NCBI GenBank assembly: GCA_043228905.1
Contig: JBHGNT010000016.1
Coordinates: 14,756,001 to 14,820,000 of the forward strand
Reading direction: 5' to 3'
Origin: Azolla caroliniana
Taxonomy: Eukaryota > Polypodiophyta
DNA length: 64,000 bases
Part shown: positions 53,533-63,067 of the stretch, piece by piece
Numbering within the stretch: the first letter of the stretch is position 1
How the letters are laid out: each line of letters opens with the position of its first letter
The notes under the pieces: generated by a model
What the model saw: the letters and a program-made list of their open reading frames with translations, nothing else
What the model was told of the DNA's origin: nothing
The model's database searches: none
Position numbers and translations under genes: made by a program

Positions 53533-53917
53533 GAGGATGTCTACTAGAGAGAAAATGATTGACATGCAAGCAAAGCCAAAGACAGATCAAAGATCCATCA
53601 AGGAGCTCGAGAGCTAGAACAAGCTTGAAGCATATCGACGAGAATTGGAATCAGATATGAGTCGATTCGAGCAAACAAGTCGACTCAGAGGTAAATTGAT
53701 CCAAACAAGTTGATCCAACCGACTCGAACAACACACAATCCAGAAGATCGGCTGAATTATGCTAGACACCGACCTTACCTTTGTTAGTTCGGCCAAATGC
53801 CGACAGTCTTGTATGTATACTTGTAACTATAGATTATATTTGTAATCTAAGTTCACGGGGGAGATAACCCCAATTATTAGTATACATAGAAAAGAGTACC
53901 CCTTTTACAAGGGAGTT
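53533..53917 (+). pseudogene. Element X 3' end after G, with purine tract
   Basis: Resumes X after the GAGGA duplication: charged relic text, then non-coding sequence with GGGGGAGATAACCCC near 53858 (also found in K at 22334) and the purine tract ACAAGGGAGTT at 53907-53917. Confidence 0.75.
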
Positions 53918-54088
53918 TGTTGGCATAAAAGGCCGACTCCTTCCACTTTGTATCCTTAGTGTGGACACATTCTCTAGTTAGGGCTAGAGGATGTAAGCTC
54001 AAGCCTAACATTGTAAAGAATTATCTTGGAGTGAAAAAGGTTGCAAAGAAGAGAATAAGAGAAAACTTCCATTAAAGCTTAATCTGTG
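53918..54088 (+). repeat. 3' LTR of element X, first part (cut by J)
   Basis: TGTTGGCATAAAAGGCCGAC to TTAATCTGTG, 171 bp, collinear with the K LTR (22279 downward on minus). It is interrupted at 54088 by the LTR of J. The rest must lie beyond the window. Confidence 0.8.
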
Positions 54089-54169
54089 TGTTAAGAATTA
54101 GGTAAGTAATTAAGCAAGGGTTAATTAGTACCTAATTATGTGATTAGTTGATAAGCAGAAGATTAAGTG

Positions 54170-54223
<54 letters not shown>

Positions 54224-54483
54224 TACACTTATGAACAACACAAGATGGGGGATGAGTAACTATATTAAATTAGCATTATCATCATCAAATACAAAAATAC
54301 CCACAAGGGTGTAAGTCCTATATTAAATGTACTTGGGAGTGGAGAATCTACAATATCCCACTTAAGTACAAGGTCTTATTTAAGGCGTTATAGTCAACAC
54401 TTCTAACTAGATTCTATCTAGATAACTACGAAGTTACATGGTTGACTAACTAACTAAACTAAGTTGAGCTTGATCTCTCAACA
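54089..54483 (-). repeat. 3' LTR of element J
   Basis: On minus TGTTGAGAGATCAAGCTCAAC to CTTAACA, 395 bp. Same family as 16207-16696. Contains a long GT/AC microsatellite (54174-54209) next to GAGAGAGA. Confidence 0.88.
54174..54224. repeat. (GT)n(GA)n microsatellite
   Basis: About 18 GT units followed by GAGAGAGAGAGA, inside the J LTR. Confidence 0.95.
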
Positions 54484-54496
54484 CACCCCCTCAATC

Positions 54497-54989
54497 TCAA
54501 GTGTGCGGCGTTCGACATCCAGTTCTACTTTCGGCGTTGTCCAGCTTTTGATGTCGGCTTCTGTGTGGCTTCCGTCCGGCCTTCGGCTTTCTTCGTCGTG
54601 GCAATATCGGCTCCTCCCCCTCAAGCCGGTGACGAAGGCTTGTAGAGTGTGGATGAAGACCGACTACTTCCACCCATCGTGGGTTACGAGCTGCTTCAAT
54701 GGAGCTCTTGGGCTCTTGTTTGGCCACTACCTTCATCATGAAGGCATAGTGATGGGCCATGTACTCGTTGTAGCCGAGCCAAGTGATGGGGTTCTTAGCT
54801 CTAGATGAGCGTCGAAGTTTTTCGCTCGCCGATGTGAGCACCTTCTTTACTTTGGGTGTCCGCATGATGGGTACACCAAACTCATTGTCTTGTGAGCAAG
54901 CCGACACACCCGAATCACTTTCGTCAGGGTGATTGACTTCGTATTCGGGCATCTTACCTTTGCCTTTGTCCAAGTTCATACTTGGCCGC
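54497..54989 (-). pseudogene. pol: Element J RT start fused to a basic tail
   Basis: On minus: linker (LDKGKGKMPEYEVNHPDESD), RT start (SRAKNPITWLGYNEYMAHHY, KQEPKSSIEAARNPRW). Then, after WVEVV, it jumps directly to a Lys/Arg-rich tail (RRRKPKAGRKPHRSRHQKLD) that ends next to the purine tract GAGGGGGTG. RT core and RNase H are missing, so an internal deletion fused the two. Confidence 0.82.
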
Positions 54990-55975
54990 GATGTTGTCGT
55001 GAAGAATGTGCTTCACGATATAAAAATGAACTTAAGTATTGTATTTAGTAGTATTTGAGACACTTGAACCCACAACCTTATAAACCAAGCACAATGTATA
55101 TACCACTAGGGTAGGGTATTTGTTTTTAGAAATGTTGTCAAGAATGTGCTTCACTATATAAGAATAAACTTAAATATTGTATTGACTTGAACCCTCAACC
55201 TTGTATATCAACAAAGCATACACCACTAAGCTAGGTTACTTGTTTTAGGGTTATATCCATCATTATACTTATCTCATATATATTTTCATACATGGGAGCT
55301 CAAATGAGCATGATGACTATCATGCATCACATGCAATGCATGTGCGCCAAATGGCGATCATGCATCACATGTAACTCATGCATTACATGCATGCCATTAC
55401 CATATGCATGGAAATACTTATAAAAAGAGGGGAAAGAAAAACAAAAGGGAATCAATCAAGAAGAGAAAGTTAGGGAAATGATATGATCAAACAAACAAGT
55501 TAGCTCATTTGGGAAGAGGCTTGTGTTTTAAAGTTGGAGGCAAGGGTTCAAATCTACAGTTCAACAAAAGAAAAGTCGCATCTTGTGATCGACATTGTAA
55601 CTTTGGTAAAATCTTGGGTTTTTAATATAATACATATTCTTATCATATTTTCTTACCTCTTCAATCATACATTGTCTCTATCTCTCATCCTTGTTCGTCT
55701 CTCTCTCGTACATTACTTTCAACTTTTATTCTTGCTATCCTGAATCTTTGTGGTAAAATCTTATATTCTTAATATAAATCATGTTAATATCATATACTCT
55801 TGCTTCTTAAGTCATATATGGTCTTTGTCTCTAATCTATGCTCGTCTCTTTGTCACACAATACTTTTAACTCTTATTCTTCTTATCCTTAATCTTTCTAA
55901 CATTTGTGTGCAAGCTTTATAAAAGTTTCTTCAAATCCCCTTAAACCTTAGTCCCTGTGACTTCGCCGCACGAAC
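54990..55975. repeat. Composite repeat with tRNA-like ends (copy 2, inside J)
   Basis: Two tandem tRNA-like segments on minus (about 54992-55130 and 55133-55250; B-box-like GTGGGTTCAAGTG and GAGGGTTCAAGTC, A-box-like TACCCTAGTGG and TAGCTTAGTGG). Then come the CATGCA-rich stretch (55300-55410), TATA-like CTTATAAAAAGAGG at 55419, and a plus-strand tRNA-like segment (A-box TAGCTCATTTGGGAAGAG at 55501, B-box GGGTTCAAATC at 55546). A ~150-bp direct duplication follows (55585-55740 and 55744-55893). Same order as at 1-740. Confidence 0.65.
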
Positions 55976-56809
55976 CACAACTACCCCAACAACGTGCTTG
56001 TGTCGCGTGGGGGCTCTTGTCGCCCACTAGGCCTTGCCGTAATCGGACTTTCTTCGAACATGTGTTCGAAGCGATCTCCATCTTCTACCTCTTGTTCGGC
56101 GGATTCTGGGTCGAGCGGAGTCGGAGTCGAAGTTTTCTCTGGTGCGTACCAGGATGTGGACTCGTCAAAGATTACGTCTCGACTTACCCGAACCACTCGG
56201 GTAGAAGGGTTGTAGCCCTTGTATACCTTCTTCTCGAACAAGTATCCTATGAGGATACATTCCTCCGACTTCGCGTCGGACTACCTGTTGTTGTTCGTTC
56301 GGGATGCGTACATTTGCAATGCTTCCGAACACCTTGAGGTGCGACAGGATCGGCTTCCTTCCTATGAGGAGCTCGTATGGAGTTAGCTCATGCACTCCAT
56401 TAGTGGTGCATCAATTCATGAGATAGACGGCCGTGGATGCCGCTTCCGCCCAATAGAAATTCGGCATGTGCTTCTCATGCATTATGGCGCGTGCTACCTT
56501 AAGTATTTGCCGATTCTTCCTTTCGGCTACTCCATTTTGTTGGGGTGTGTGTTGGCATGAGAATTCTCTCCGAATGCCTTCAGCTTGAAGGTGGGAGGTG
56601 AATTCATCGAAGAAGTACTCCTTGCCTCCATCCGATCGTAGGCATCGAATGTGCCAACCAGTTTCTTTTTCAACTTGGCCCTTGAGCTTTTGGGAGTGGG
56701 AGAACATTTCACTCTTCTTCTTCATCGGGAAGATCCACGCGTAGCGCGAGTAGTCGTCGATGAAGGTGACGTAGAATCGGCATCCGAGTGTATGATGTCG
56801 AGGATGCAT
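55976..56809 (-). pseudogene. int: Element J integrase
   Basis: On minus: FYVTFIDDYSRYAWIFPMKK, CLRSDGGKEYF (Asp) and NGVAERKNRQILKVARAIM (Glu), then a TGA at 56411 within LMNxCTTNGVHELTPYELL, LSHLKVFGSIANV, a frameshift near 56280, and YKGYNPSTRVVRVSRDVIFD to 55981. It follows the protease part through a frameshift near 56770. Confidence 0.9.
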
Positions 56810-57597
56810 TTGCTCGCATGGCTCTCCTTCGGGAATGGGAGTCTATGTTGTTTGCCGAGTTGACACGCTTTGCATACTCGGTCGACTTGTTTCGACTCAA
56901 ATGACGGAAGTCCGATAACAACTCCCGTTGATTGAATTTCTCGAAGTTGTTGGAGGTTTATGTGGCCAATTATTTTGTGCCACAACTCGATGCTTGTCTT
57001 GGTTTTGAGAACTTTGGCATACATGGCCGATTTCACCTCGTTCGAATTGAGGATGAACATGCGACTGTGTCTCCGTCCCTTGGCTATGAGTCCGCCATAT
57101 TTCTCGATGAAACAACCTTTGTTGTTGAAGCGGACTTGCATGCCTTGCTCCATGATTTGGCCAACGGAGACCAAATTCTTTGTTATTGTGGGCACATGCA
57201 AGACATTCTTGATGCAAGTTTGCTCGCCTTCTTTCCCGAATGGGACATTGCCAATGTGCTGAATGGGATGTGTGGTGTCGTCTCCCGTCTCTATGAAGTC
57301 GGTTTGGTCCGGCGTTCGTAAGTCACGAAACCACTCTTGGTCTGACGTCATATGATGTGAAGTCCCGGAATCGACGAACCACACGTCTTCCGAGTTGGAG
57401 TTGCTTGCGGAGTCGGAGGCCGACATAGAGTTCGCCCTATGCCTCATTACGAATAGTCCGTCGTAGTCATCGTATTCAGAGTTGGTGGAGTAATTCGTGA
57501 GTTGTCGACTCGTCGAAGCCGACTCACTTCTTCTTTTTCGGCACTCCTCCTCGTGGTGGCCGATTTTTCCGCAATAGTTGCAAGTTGCGGGCGTCAT
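56722..57597 (-). pseudogene. gag-pro: Element J zinc knuckle, protease and GAG-pre-integrase
   Basis: Open on minus from 57597: intact zinc knuckle CNYCGKIGHHEEEC, protease VWFVDSGTSHHMT (Thr in place of the usual Ala), VLHVPTITKNLVSVGQIMEQ, GAG-pre-integrase ELWHKIIGHINLQQL, zinc-binding CKACQLGKQHRLPFPKE and IHSD, after which the frame shifts. Confidence 0.92.
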
Positions 57598-57997
57598 TTG
57601 CCGACCTTGTTCGGTATGGAAGCTCCACCTTCTTCCGAAGGTTCCTTGATGGCTTCCATCTTGTAGTCGAAGGTTTGAGTTCCCTTTGTGTGATGGCTCA
57701 AATCAACCTCTTCTATCGCCTCGACCTCATCCTCAGCCACCATCCGAATTCGAGAAGAACATTTGTCCTTTTGATGTCGAGGTTTTGGTTTGGACATGGT
57801 TCTCTTCAACCATTACAATTGACTGAAGGTCGAAGAACAAAGGAGGATTTTCCCTTGCCAAGATTGTCGTCCTCAACGAGTCGAATCGTTGTGCGAGGCT
57901 ACCCAAGCATACTTGAACCATCTCGTCTTCGTCGACGTTTATTTTGATGGAGCCAAGCGATTCGCAAATGCTCTTGATCTTGGCGGTGTAGTCTGAT
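57598..57997 (-). pseudogene. gag: Element J gag 3' part
   Basis: On minus: SICES..., MVQVCLGSLAQRFDSLRTTI, LARENPPLFFDLQSIVMVEE, then an acidic/basic stretch in shifted frames up to the zinc knuckle. Truncated at 57997 by element I. Confidence 0.85.
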
Positions 57998-58107
57998 TGT
58001 CAAGAATAGTACTAAAACATAGAGAGAATTAGTACTAGAGAAGGGAAGTACTATTAGTACTAAGAGGACGGACTGTGTAAGACTCATGAGAGAGAGACAA
58101 TGAAGGC

Positions 58108-58133
<26 letters not shown>
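57998..58133 (-). repeat. 3' LTR of element I, end part
   Basis: About 136 bp on minus ending TAGTACTATTCTTGACA. The GA/CT repeat at 58108-58134 corresponds to the one at 62660-62727 on the other side of the LINE. Confidence 0.7.
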
Positions 58134-58139
<6 letters not shown>

Positions 58140-58156
58140 TAGATAGATAGATAGAT
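58108..58156. repeat. (GA)n(GATA)n microsatellite at the LINE 3' end
   Basis: GA units followed by GATA units (TCTA on minus). The TCTA run may be the LINE tail and the CT run the target. Confidence 0.9.
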
Positions 58157-58211
58157 TATATTATCGTCTTCGGAGGTCAAATATGACCTATGAGACCAAA
58201 AATATTACATT

Positions 58212-58926
58212 TCACGTGATATGTGTGAAAGTGAGTAGTGACTCTCGATGTTCAAGAACTTTACCAATGAATGTTGCAATCGAGAGTGCACATTGTGGTT
58301 GTGAGAGGAATTCATGCAAAGATTGGGCTCGATCGAAGAGATGTGTAAAGCATGGTCGAATATGATCAAAGGCAGAGCATTGTATCAAAGTGTGATACTC
58401 AGACTCGCGAACTTGTTTAGGGCAAAGTGCGCATAACCGACCACTCTCATCACTTGTACCCCAACGCCCTGTTTCACATCGCAATGCATGTGAGCTAAGT
58501 CGCATGGAAGCAATGGTTCGAATGGAAGATAACGGTATGGGCTCTAACATGTATGGATGTACACGTACGATTTCCCCGTTCCGCGAAGAATATGGTTTTG
58601 TAGTTAGGTGCAACATGTGTAGTATAATGTGTGAAGCGTGAGCCTCCACATTTGTCCCATGTCATGATACAATGGCGTTGCAAAAATGCCTCATTTACAG
58701 AGGAATCTAATGATGCATCATGAAGCAAGTGTCTCGCATCCCATCTACCAAACCATTTTTCTATATCTTGCATCCAACCGGAACACAAAATTTTGCTTTT
58801 ATGCGTCTTTTGGATCTTTTTGCTTGCTTCCCACGCAATTCTAGGAAGTCGATGTGAGGGACTTTTTTGAACCTTAAGCATGTATTCAACAACCCTTTCC
58901 ATGGCCATGATCTCAATGGGAAGCGA
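58212..58926 (-). pseudogene. LINE H ORF2, C-terminal part
   Basis: After a TGA at 58925-58927 the ORF2 frame continues (SLPIEIMAMERVVEYMLKVQ, GWMQDIEKWFGRWDARHLLH, CGGSRFTHYTTHVAPNY). It shifts near 58570 into SIRTIASMRLSSHALRCETG, and the zinc-type motif CALCPKQVRESEYHTLIQC near 58375-58435, ending at 58212 (RESLLTFTHIT). The Cys-Cys-His-Cys spacing is that of LINE ORF2 C-termini. Confidence 0.85.
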
Positions 58927-60789
58927 TCACGTCTCAAGGAGGAGGAGGGTGTAGGGTGTTTGTTTCTTAACTTGTAGAAACTTGGTAATAAAATGCTTTT
59001 GGACATTTTCAAACTCTTTCCACATAGATTTAGGGATGCTACCGCCCCATACTTCCACCCCATAGAGAAGAACCGGTGTCACCAAAGTGTCGAAAAGATA
59101 TTTCTTGAGGACCCAACACTTAATATCTCCAAGATTGCATGTGTTCTCAAATGCATAGTATGCTCGCTTGCCCGCCTCTAAGCGGCGTGTAGCACATTCA
59201 TTCCATCTATGATTTGAAGGAACTTCAAGGCCAAGATATTTGAAGCTTTCCACACATTCAAGTGGCTCATTGTTGTACATAATGCATGGTTTATCTCTTT
59301 TTTGGCTCTTCACAAGCATAATCTTTGTTTTAGAGCTATTGACACTTAATTTAGTATGCATGCAAAAATTTTCCAATGCCTTCATAAGCTTTTGTGCATC
59401 TCCTAAAGTATTTGCAAAAAGCACTACATCATCTGCATATAGCAAAAGCATAATCACAACATTCCCAATGGCAACTTCTTCAACACATTCTTCCTTTGCA
59501 AACTTGGTAACCATTTCTTCCAATTCATCAATGCATAGACCAAATAGTGTTGGTGAGAGTGGGCATCCTTGCTTAACACCAATAGTGCTTTTGAAAAAAT
59601 CTGAAAGTTTATCTCTCATGCGCACACAACATATAACCTTCTCATAAATTCGGGAAATTGCAAGCATATATTCACTTGGCACCTCAAGTTCTTCCATTCG
59701 CCTCCAAAGATGCTCACGAGGTACCATATCAAAAGCTTTCTTGAAGTCTACAAAGCAACAATATAAACCTTTACCTCTAAGGCGACTTTCCTCCGTTAAT
59801 ACTCGAAGGGTGATAAGGTGATCAATGGTGCTATGGTGTTTCCGAAAGCCAGCTTGTCCATAAGCTCTCTTACCACTTTTTTCAGCCCATACACTTATCT
59901 TTGATTCCATTATACATCCAAATAGTTTTGCCATTAATGAGCCAACCATGATGGTTCGATAGTTGTTTACATTATTTATATCTCCACCTTTATGTAAAGG
60001 TTTGATCCAATTTGTAGTCCAATCGTACGGCATACCATGTTGCAATGCATCATTAAACATATCGCTTATCCATATATGTGCTTCCTTTCCCGTCCATTTG
60101 AGCATTTCAGCCTTTATACATTGAAGATCGCTTGCCTTTCGAGAGGCCAATTTCTTAAGTCCTATGCATATATCTTCAATTGTAAAGAAGGGAGGCATAT
60201 GTGAAAGAGAACCATAACACATCATCTTTCCGGCAAGAGATAACTCATATAAATTCTTACAATGCATAGACAAGTCGTGAAGAGTTAAGTCACCATAACT
60301 CTCAACACGTTTTCCCTTTAGATTTCCCCAAAATTTAGCACATGCATGTGCTTTCTCTTGCGTTTGGATAAGTTGTTGAGTAACTTCCCATATTCTTCTC
60401 TTTCTTTGAATAAGCCTTTTATACTCATGCAAATGCTTTTGGTAATTCTCTTTATCCTTAACTACATCCAAAACCATAAGGCACTTTCGAGCTTCATGAC
60501 ATTCTTTATCAAACCATTTTTTCCTAAGTTTCTTGGTGCATTTCCAAGATGTGCGATTGGTCGAAAAACATTTGTTTGTACATGAGAGAATGACTTTCTT
60601 GAAAGCTTCCCATTTGCATTCTAGTGTGGCACCATGTTGTATCTTTGTCATTTGTAACATATCCTCAACCATCTTGGAATACATGGGTGCTCGCTTAAGG
60701 TTCATGCTCAAGTGCGGTTGTTTATTATCTTCAATAGCCTTCTCACAATCAAACCTATGCATACATTTGAGATCGATACATAAAGTAGC
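58927..60789 (-). pseudogene. LINE H ORF2, reverse transcriptase part
   Basis: Open on minus from about 60789 (after a one-base frameshift at the end of the endonuclease) to the TGA at 58925. A ~190-residue linker precedes RT. RT motifs: WIKPLHKGGDINNVNNYRTI, LMAKLFGCIM, GQAGFRKHHSTIDHLITLRV, YCCFVDFKKAFDMVPREHLW, GVKQGCPLSPTLFGLCIDEL, catalytic LLLYADDVVLFAN at 59428-59439 (about residue 442 from 60762), SSKTKIMLV and FKYLGLEVPSNHRWNE. This is the enzyme of target-primed reverse transcription. Confidence 0.93.
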
Positions 60790-61517
60790 ACATAGTCAAT
60801 CACACTATTTCCATTGTGTTTTCTACATGTAAAACCATTAGTGTTGGGCCATAAGGAAATACCATTTGCAATAAGCAATCCGGTACTATTGCACATTTGT
60901 AGGAGTAACTTCCCAAATTGGTCCGGATCTTTTTCATCGCTAGAAGAGCGGTTATACATTTGCATATCCTCTTGCATCCTTGAGATATGTGGCATGAAAG
61001 ATTCTTGTGAATCAAGTTGGAAACTTCTTGTACAAGCATTCATGTCACCAAAGACAATAACTTCCCCTTTGGATTTGAAATAAGCAATATCATCTTCTAG
61101 ATTGGCAAACGGTTGATCTTTATCCAAACAAGCATAAAAGTTAGAATCTTGATGAGGGATGTAACATCCAACCACAAAAGTGGGCAAATCATTAGGTGTT
61201 TCTATTTTGAGCCATATGTAGCATTTATTTTCATCATTTTTTATGATTGACACATATTTCTCTATTTCCTTCTTAATCAAACATGCCACCCCTCCTTGTC
61301 CTCTTCTTTGTCTTGGATTTTTCTTCCATATCAAAGAGTGTACATTATAGTTTCCTAAACCTTGAATCCTTTGAGTATCATGCTCCCATGTCTCAACAAG
61401 AAGTGTGATATCCGAGTCATCGGTGAACTCCTCTATGCCAAATCCCGCATTCCATGGGTATCCATTGCAATTCCCAAAGCATAGTCGTAAAAGGCGTGGG
61501 TTAGTCTCATAGATCAC
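60790..61517 (-). pseudogene. LINE H ORF2, apurinic-type endonuclease part
   Basis: ATG at 61517, 6 bp after the ORF1 stop. Endonuclease/exonuclease/phosphatase fold: LRLCFGNCNGYPWN, ITLLVETWEHD (Glu), GQGGVACLIKK, VVGCYIPHQDS, VIVFGDMNACT (Asp-x-Asn), NSVIDYVLLYV (final catalytic Asp; the usual His is not seen before the frameshift near 60790). It makes the nick that primes integration. Confidence 0.9.
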
Positions 61518-61523
61518 GTGTCC

Positions 61524-62393
61524 CTATCTGCCTACATTTCCATCTTTAGGCACATCCTTAACCTTGTTTTTCAATCTTTCTTCATATGCTTTACGACGAG
61601 CATTTTGTTGTGAGATAGTACGATCTTCACTCACAAAGCATTGTGTACCTTTGAGGTATACCCAACTATTTTCGAGTATGATCCGCCGCTTTGTATCATC
61701 TGTCATTGTGCATACAATAGGCCTTTCTCCGGAGCGACTAACACCATGTTTCCCAACTCGGTGTGCCCCATATACATTCACATCTGACATCCCATAATGC
61801 ATGCTAAAAAATTCACCAATGGCCTTTCCAAGGGATGCGGGTGTTTCAATACTCTCTTCTTTAATCCCACGGATGACAATGTTCTTTGATCGTCGTTCAC
61901 GTTCTTTCAATTCTCGGACATCTATGTTTTCGATATTCTTCTCTTGATGCATCACATGCATATTAGATGAGTTTGATAGCACATCCCCACCACATACATC
62001 GGCCCATGACTTCGTTGTACATACATTTTTCATCTCACTTACATCCCGCCTCATCGTGTCCAATTTTTCTTCTTTTAATGCTTCATTTAACTCAATCTTG
62101 TTAAGGCGTTCATTTGTTTCAAAAGAAGCTCTTTTACATTCTTGAATCTCTTCTTGAAGTTTTGCAACCACTTGTTTAAGACTTTCATTCTCAATGACAA
62201 CACTTTGGAGCTTAGTATTCTCTTTCATTAACGTCCTAATCTCTTCACCTTGCTTGTTTATGGTTTCTTGAAGAGAAATCAAGTGACTCATAAGCATTTT
62301 GTCCATTGCATTAGAATCAAGATTTGTTGGTGATCTCGGCTCATTATCAATTATACCCCCAAACTTTGCGGCGGTTTTACAAGTATTTGCCAT
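61524..62393 (-). CDS. LINE H ORF1 protein (coiled coil plus RNA-binding domain)
   Basis: Intact 289-codon frame from ATG at 62393 to TAG at 61524. Residues ~25-130 are rich in heptad-like Leu/Ile/Val with Glu/Lys (LMSHLISLQETINKQGEEIR, ESLKQVVAKLQEEIQECKRA), a likely coiled coil for trimer or dimer formation. Residues ~165-280 look like the RRM and C-terminal domain of L1-type ORF1 proteins: SKNIVIRGIKEESIETP, YGAHRVGK, RPIVCTMTDDTKRRIILENS and TISQQNARRKAYEERL. There is no CCHC zinc knuckle, unlike most angiosperm L1 ORF1 proteins. The likely role is an RNA-binding chaperone in the retrotransposition particle. Family placement is by motif memory. Confidence 0.82.
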   Translation of the reverse strand: MANTCKTAAKFGGIIDNEPRSPTNLDSNAMDKMLMSHLISLQETINKQGEEIRTLMKENTKLQSVVIENESLKQVVAKLQEEIQECKRASFETNERLNKIELNEALKEEKLDTMRRDVSEMKNVCTTKSWADVCGGDVLSNSSNMHVMHQEKNIENIDVRELKERERRSKNIVIRGIKEESIETPASLGKAIGEFFSMHYGMSDVNVYGAHRVGKHGVSRSGERPIVCTMTDDTKRRIILENSWVYLKGTQCFVSEDRTISQQNARRKAYEERLKNKVKDVPKDGNVGR

Positions 62394-62656
62394 TGAAGGG
62401 ACAAACCCTACGGGAAAAGAGAGACAGAGAGGGAAGGAGAGAGAATGTACCTTTCACTCGCTTTAGGGCTTCAAAATCTACCTTCCGTTTGAGGAACCGT
62501 GGGGTAAAGATGGCTGCGGATGAAAATGCTCATAACTTCTCGATACGGTAACGGAATTCAGTAAATGAACATTCTTTAGAAAGCTCTCTCAAAGAGCTTT
62601 CCAACGAGCTATAGAACGTAGAAAACGATGGCCGGAGTGAACTTACAGAGAGCTTT

Positions 62657-62659
<3 letters not shown>
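62394..62659 (-). promoter_or_regulatory. LINE H 5' untranslated region
   Basis: On minus, from CTTTCAAAGCTCTCTGTAAG to the ORF1 ATG. It contains AAAGCTCTTTGAGAGAGCTTT (inverted repeat, about 62579-62599) and ends in a CT-rich stretch. No tandem promoter repeats are seen. Confidence 0.55.

Positions 62660-62727
<68 letters not shown>
62660..62727. repeat. (GA)n microsatellite, ~68 bp
   Basis: Pure GA repeat at the LINE 5' boundary, part of the split LTR of element I. Confidence 0.97.
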
Positions 62728-62731
<4 letters not shown>

Positions 62732-63025
62732 ATGATAACAGATGATATATTATGTGAAGAGTAAGTACAAAATAGCTATGAGGCTTAAGACTGGCGTTGA
62801 ACCAATTTGGTTCGAAATAATGCCTTGTGCCTCTTTTTATAGTGTTCTCAGGAATAGTCCTAAAGCTTCTAGAATGTTCCAGAGAAATCTGGAATATACA
62901 ATAATTCTCTATAGTAAAACTTAAATGAAAATAATATCCTACATATTACAATAGGTAATGTAATGGCCAAGAGCTCAACCCATATAACATAAGGTTATGG
63001 GTTCAAGTCTTGCCATATCATGACA
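62728..63025 (-). repeat. 3' LTR of element I, start part, with a tRNA-like segment
   Basis: On minus from TGTCATGATATGGCAAG at 63025. TATA-like CTATAAAAAGAGGC near 62830-62843. The first ~75 bp read on plus as a tRNA-like segment (A-box-like AATGGCCAAGAGC near 62960, B-box-like GGGTTCAAGTC at 62999-63009). Confidence 0.75.
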
Positions 63026-63038
63026 CTATCCCCCCCTT
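63026..63038 (-). promoter_or_regulatory. Polypurine tract of element I
   Basis: On minus AAGGGGGGGATAG directly before the LTR start. Confidence 0.8.
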
Positions 63039-63067
63039 AAGATGACGAGTGTCACGAGTCAGCACTG

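Larger units (their letters stand above)
54089..57997 (-). mobile_element. Ty1/copia element J (minus), interrupted by element I
   Basis: 3' LTR at 54483-54089 on minus, then reading backwards from the purine tract: RT start, integrase, protease and gag, up to 57997 where chromovirus I begins. Most of RT and all of RNase H are deleted (junction near 54640). A ~985-bp composite tRNA-like repeat lies between integrase and RT. The 5' part of gag and the 5' LTR are beyond I, outside the window. Confidence 0.9.
58150..62659 (-). mobile_element. Non-LTR retrotransposon (LINE) H with ORF1 and ORF2
   Basis: About 4.5 kb, full-length in appearance: 5' UTR (62394-62659), ORF1 (289 codons), 6-bp gap, ORF2 with endonuclease, RT and C-terminal zinc motif, short 3' UTR and a TCTA-repeat tail. 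It lies within the CT-rich part of the LTR of element I. ORF2 is broken by two frameshifts and one stop. ORF1 is intact. Confidence 0.9.

Noticed and set aside
55501-55560. Possible functional tRNA gene
   Set aside because: A- and B-box-like words are present but no cloverleaf with a paired acceptor stem and anticodon arm can be drawn, so it was kept as tRNA-like repeat only.
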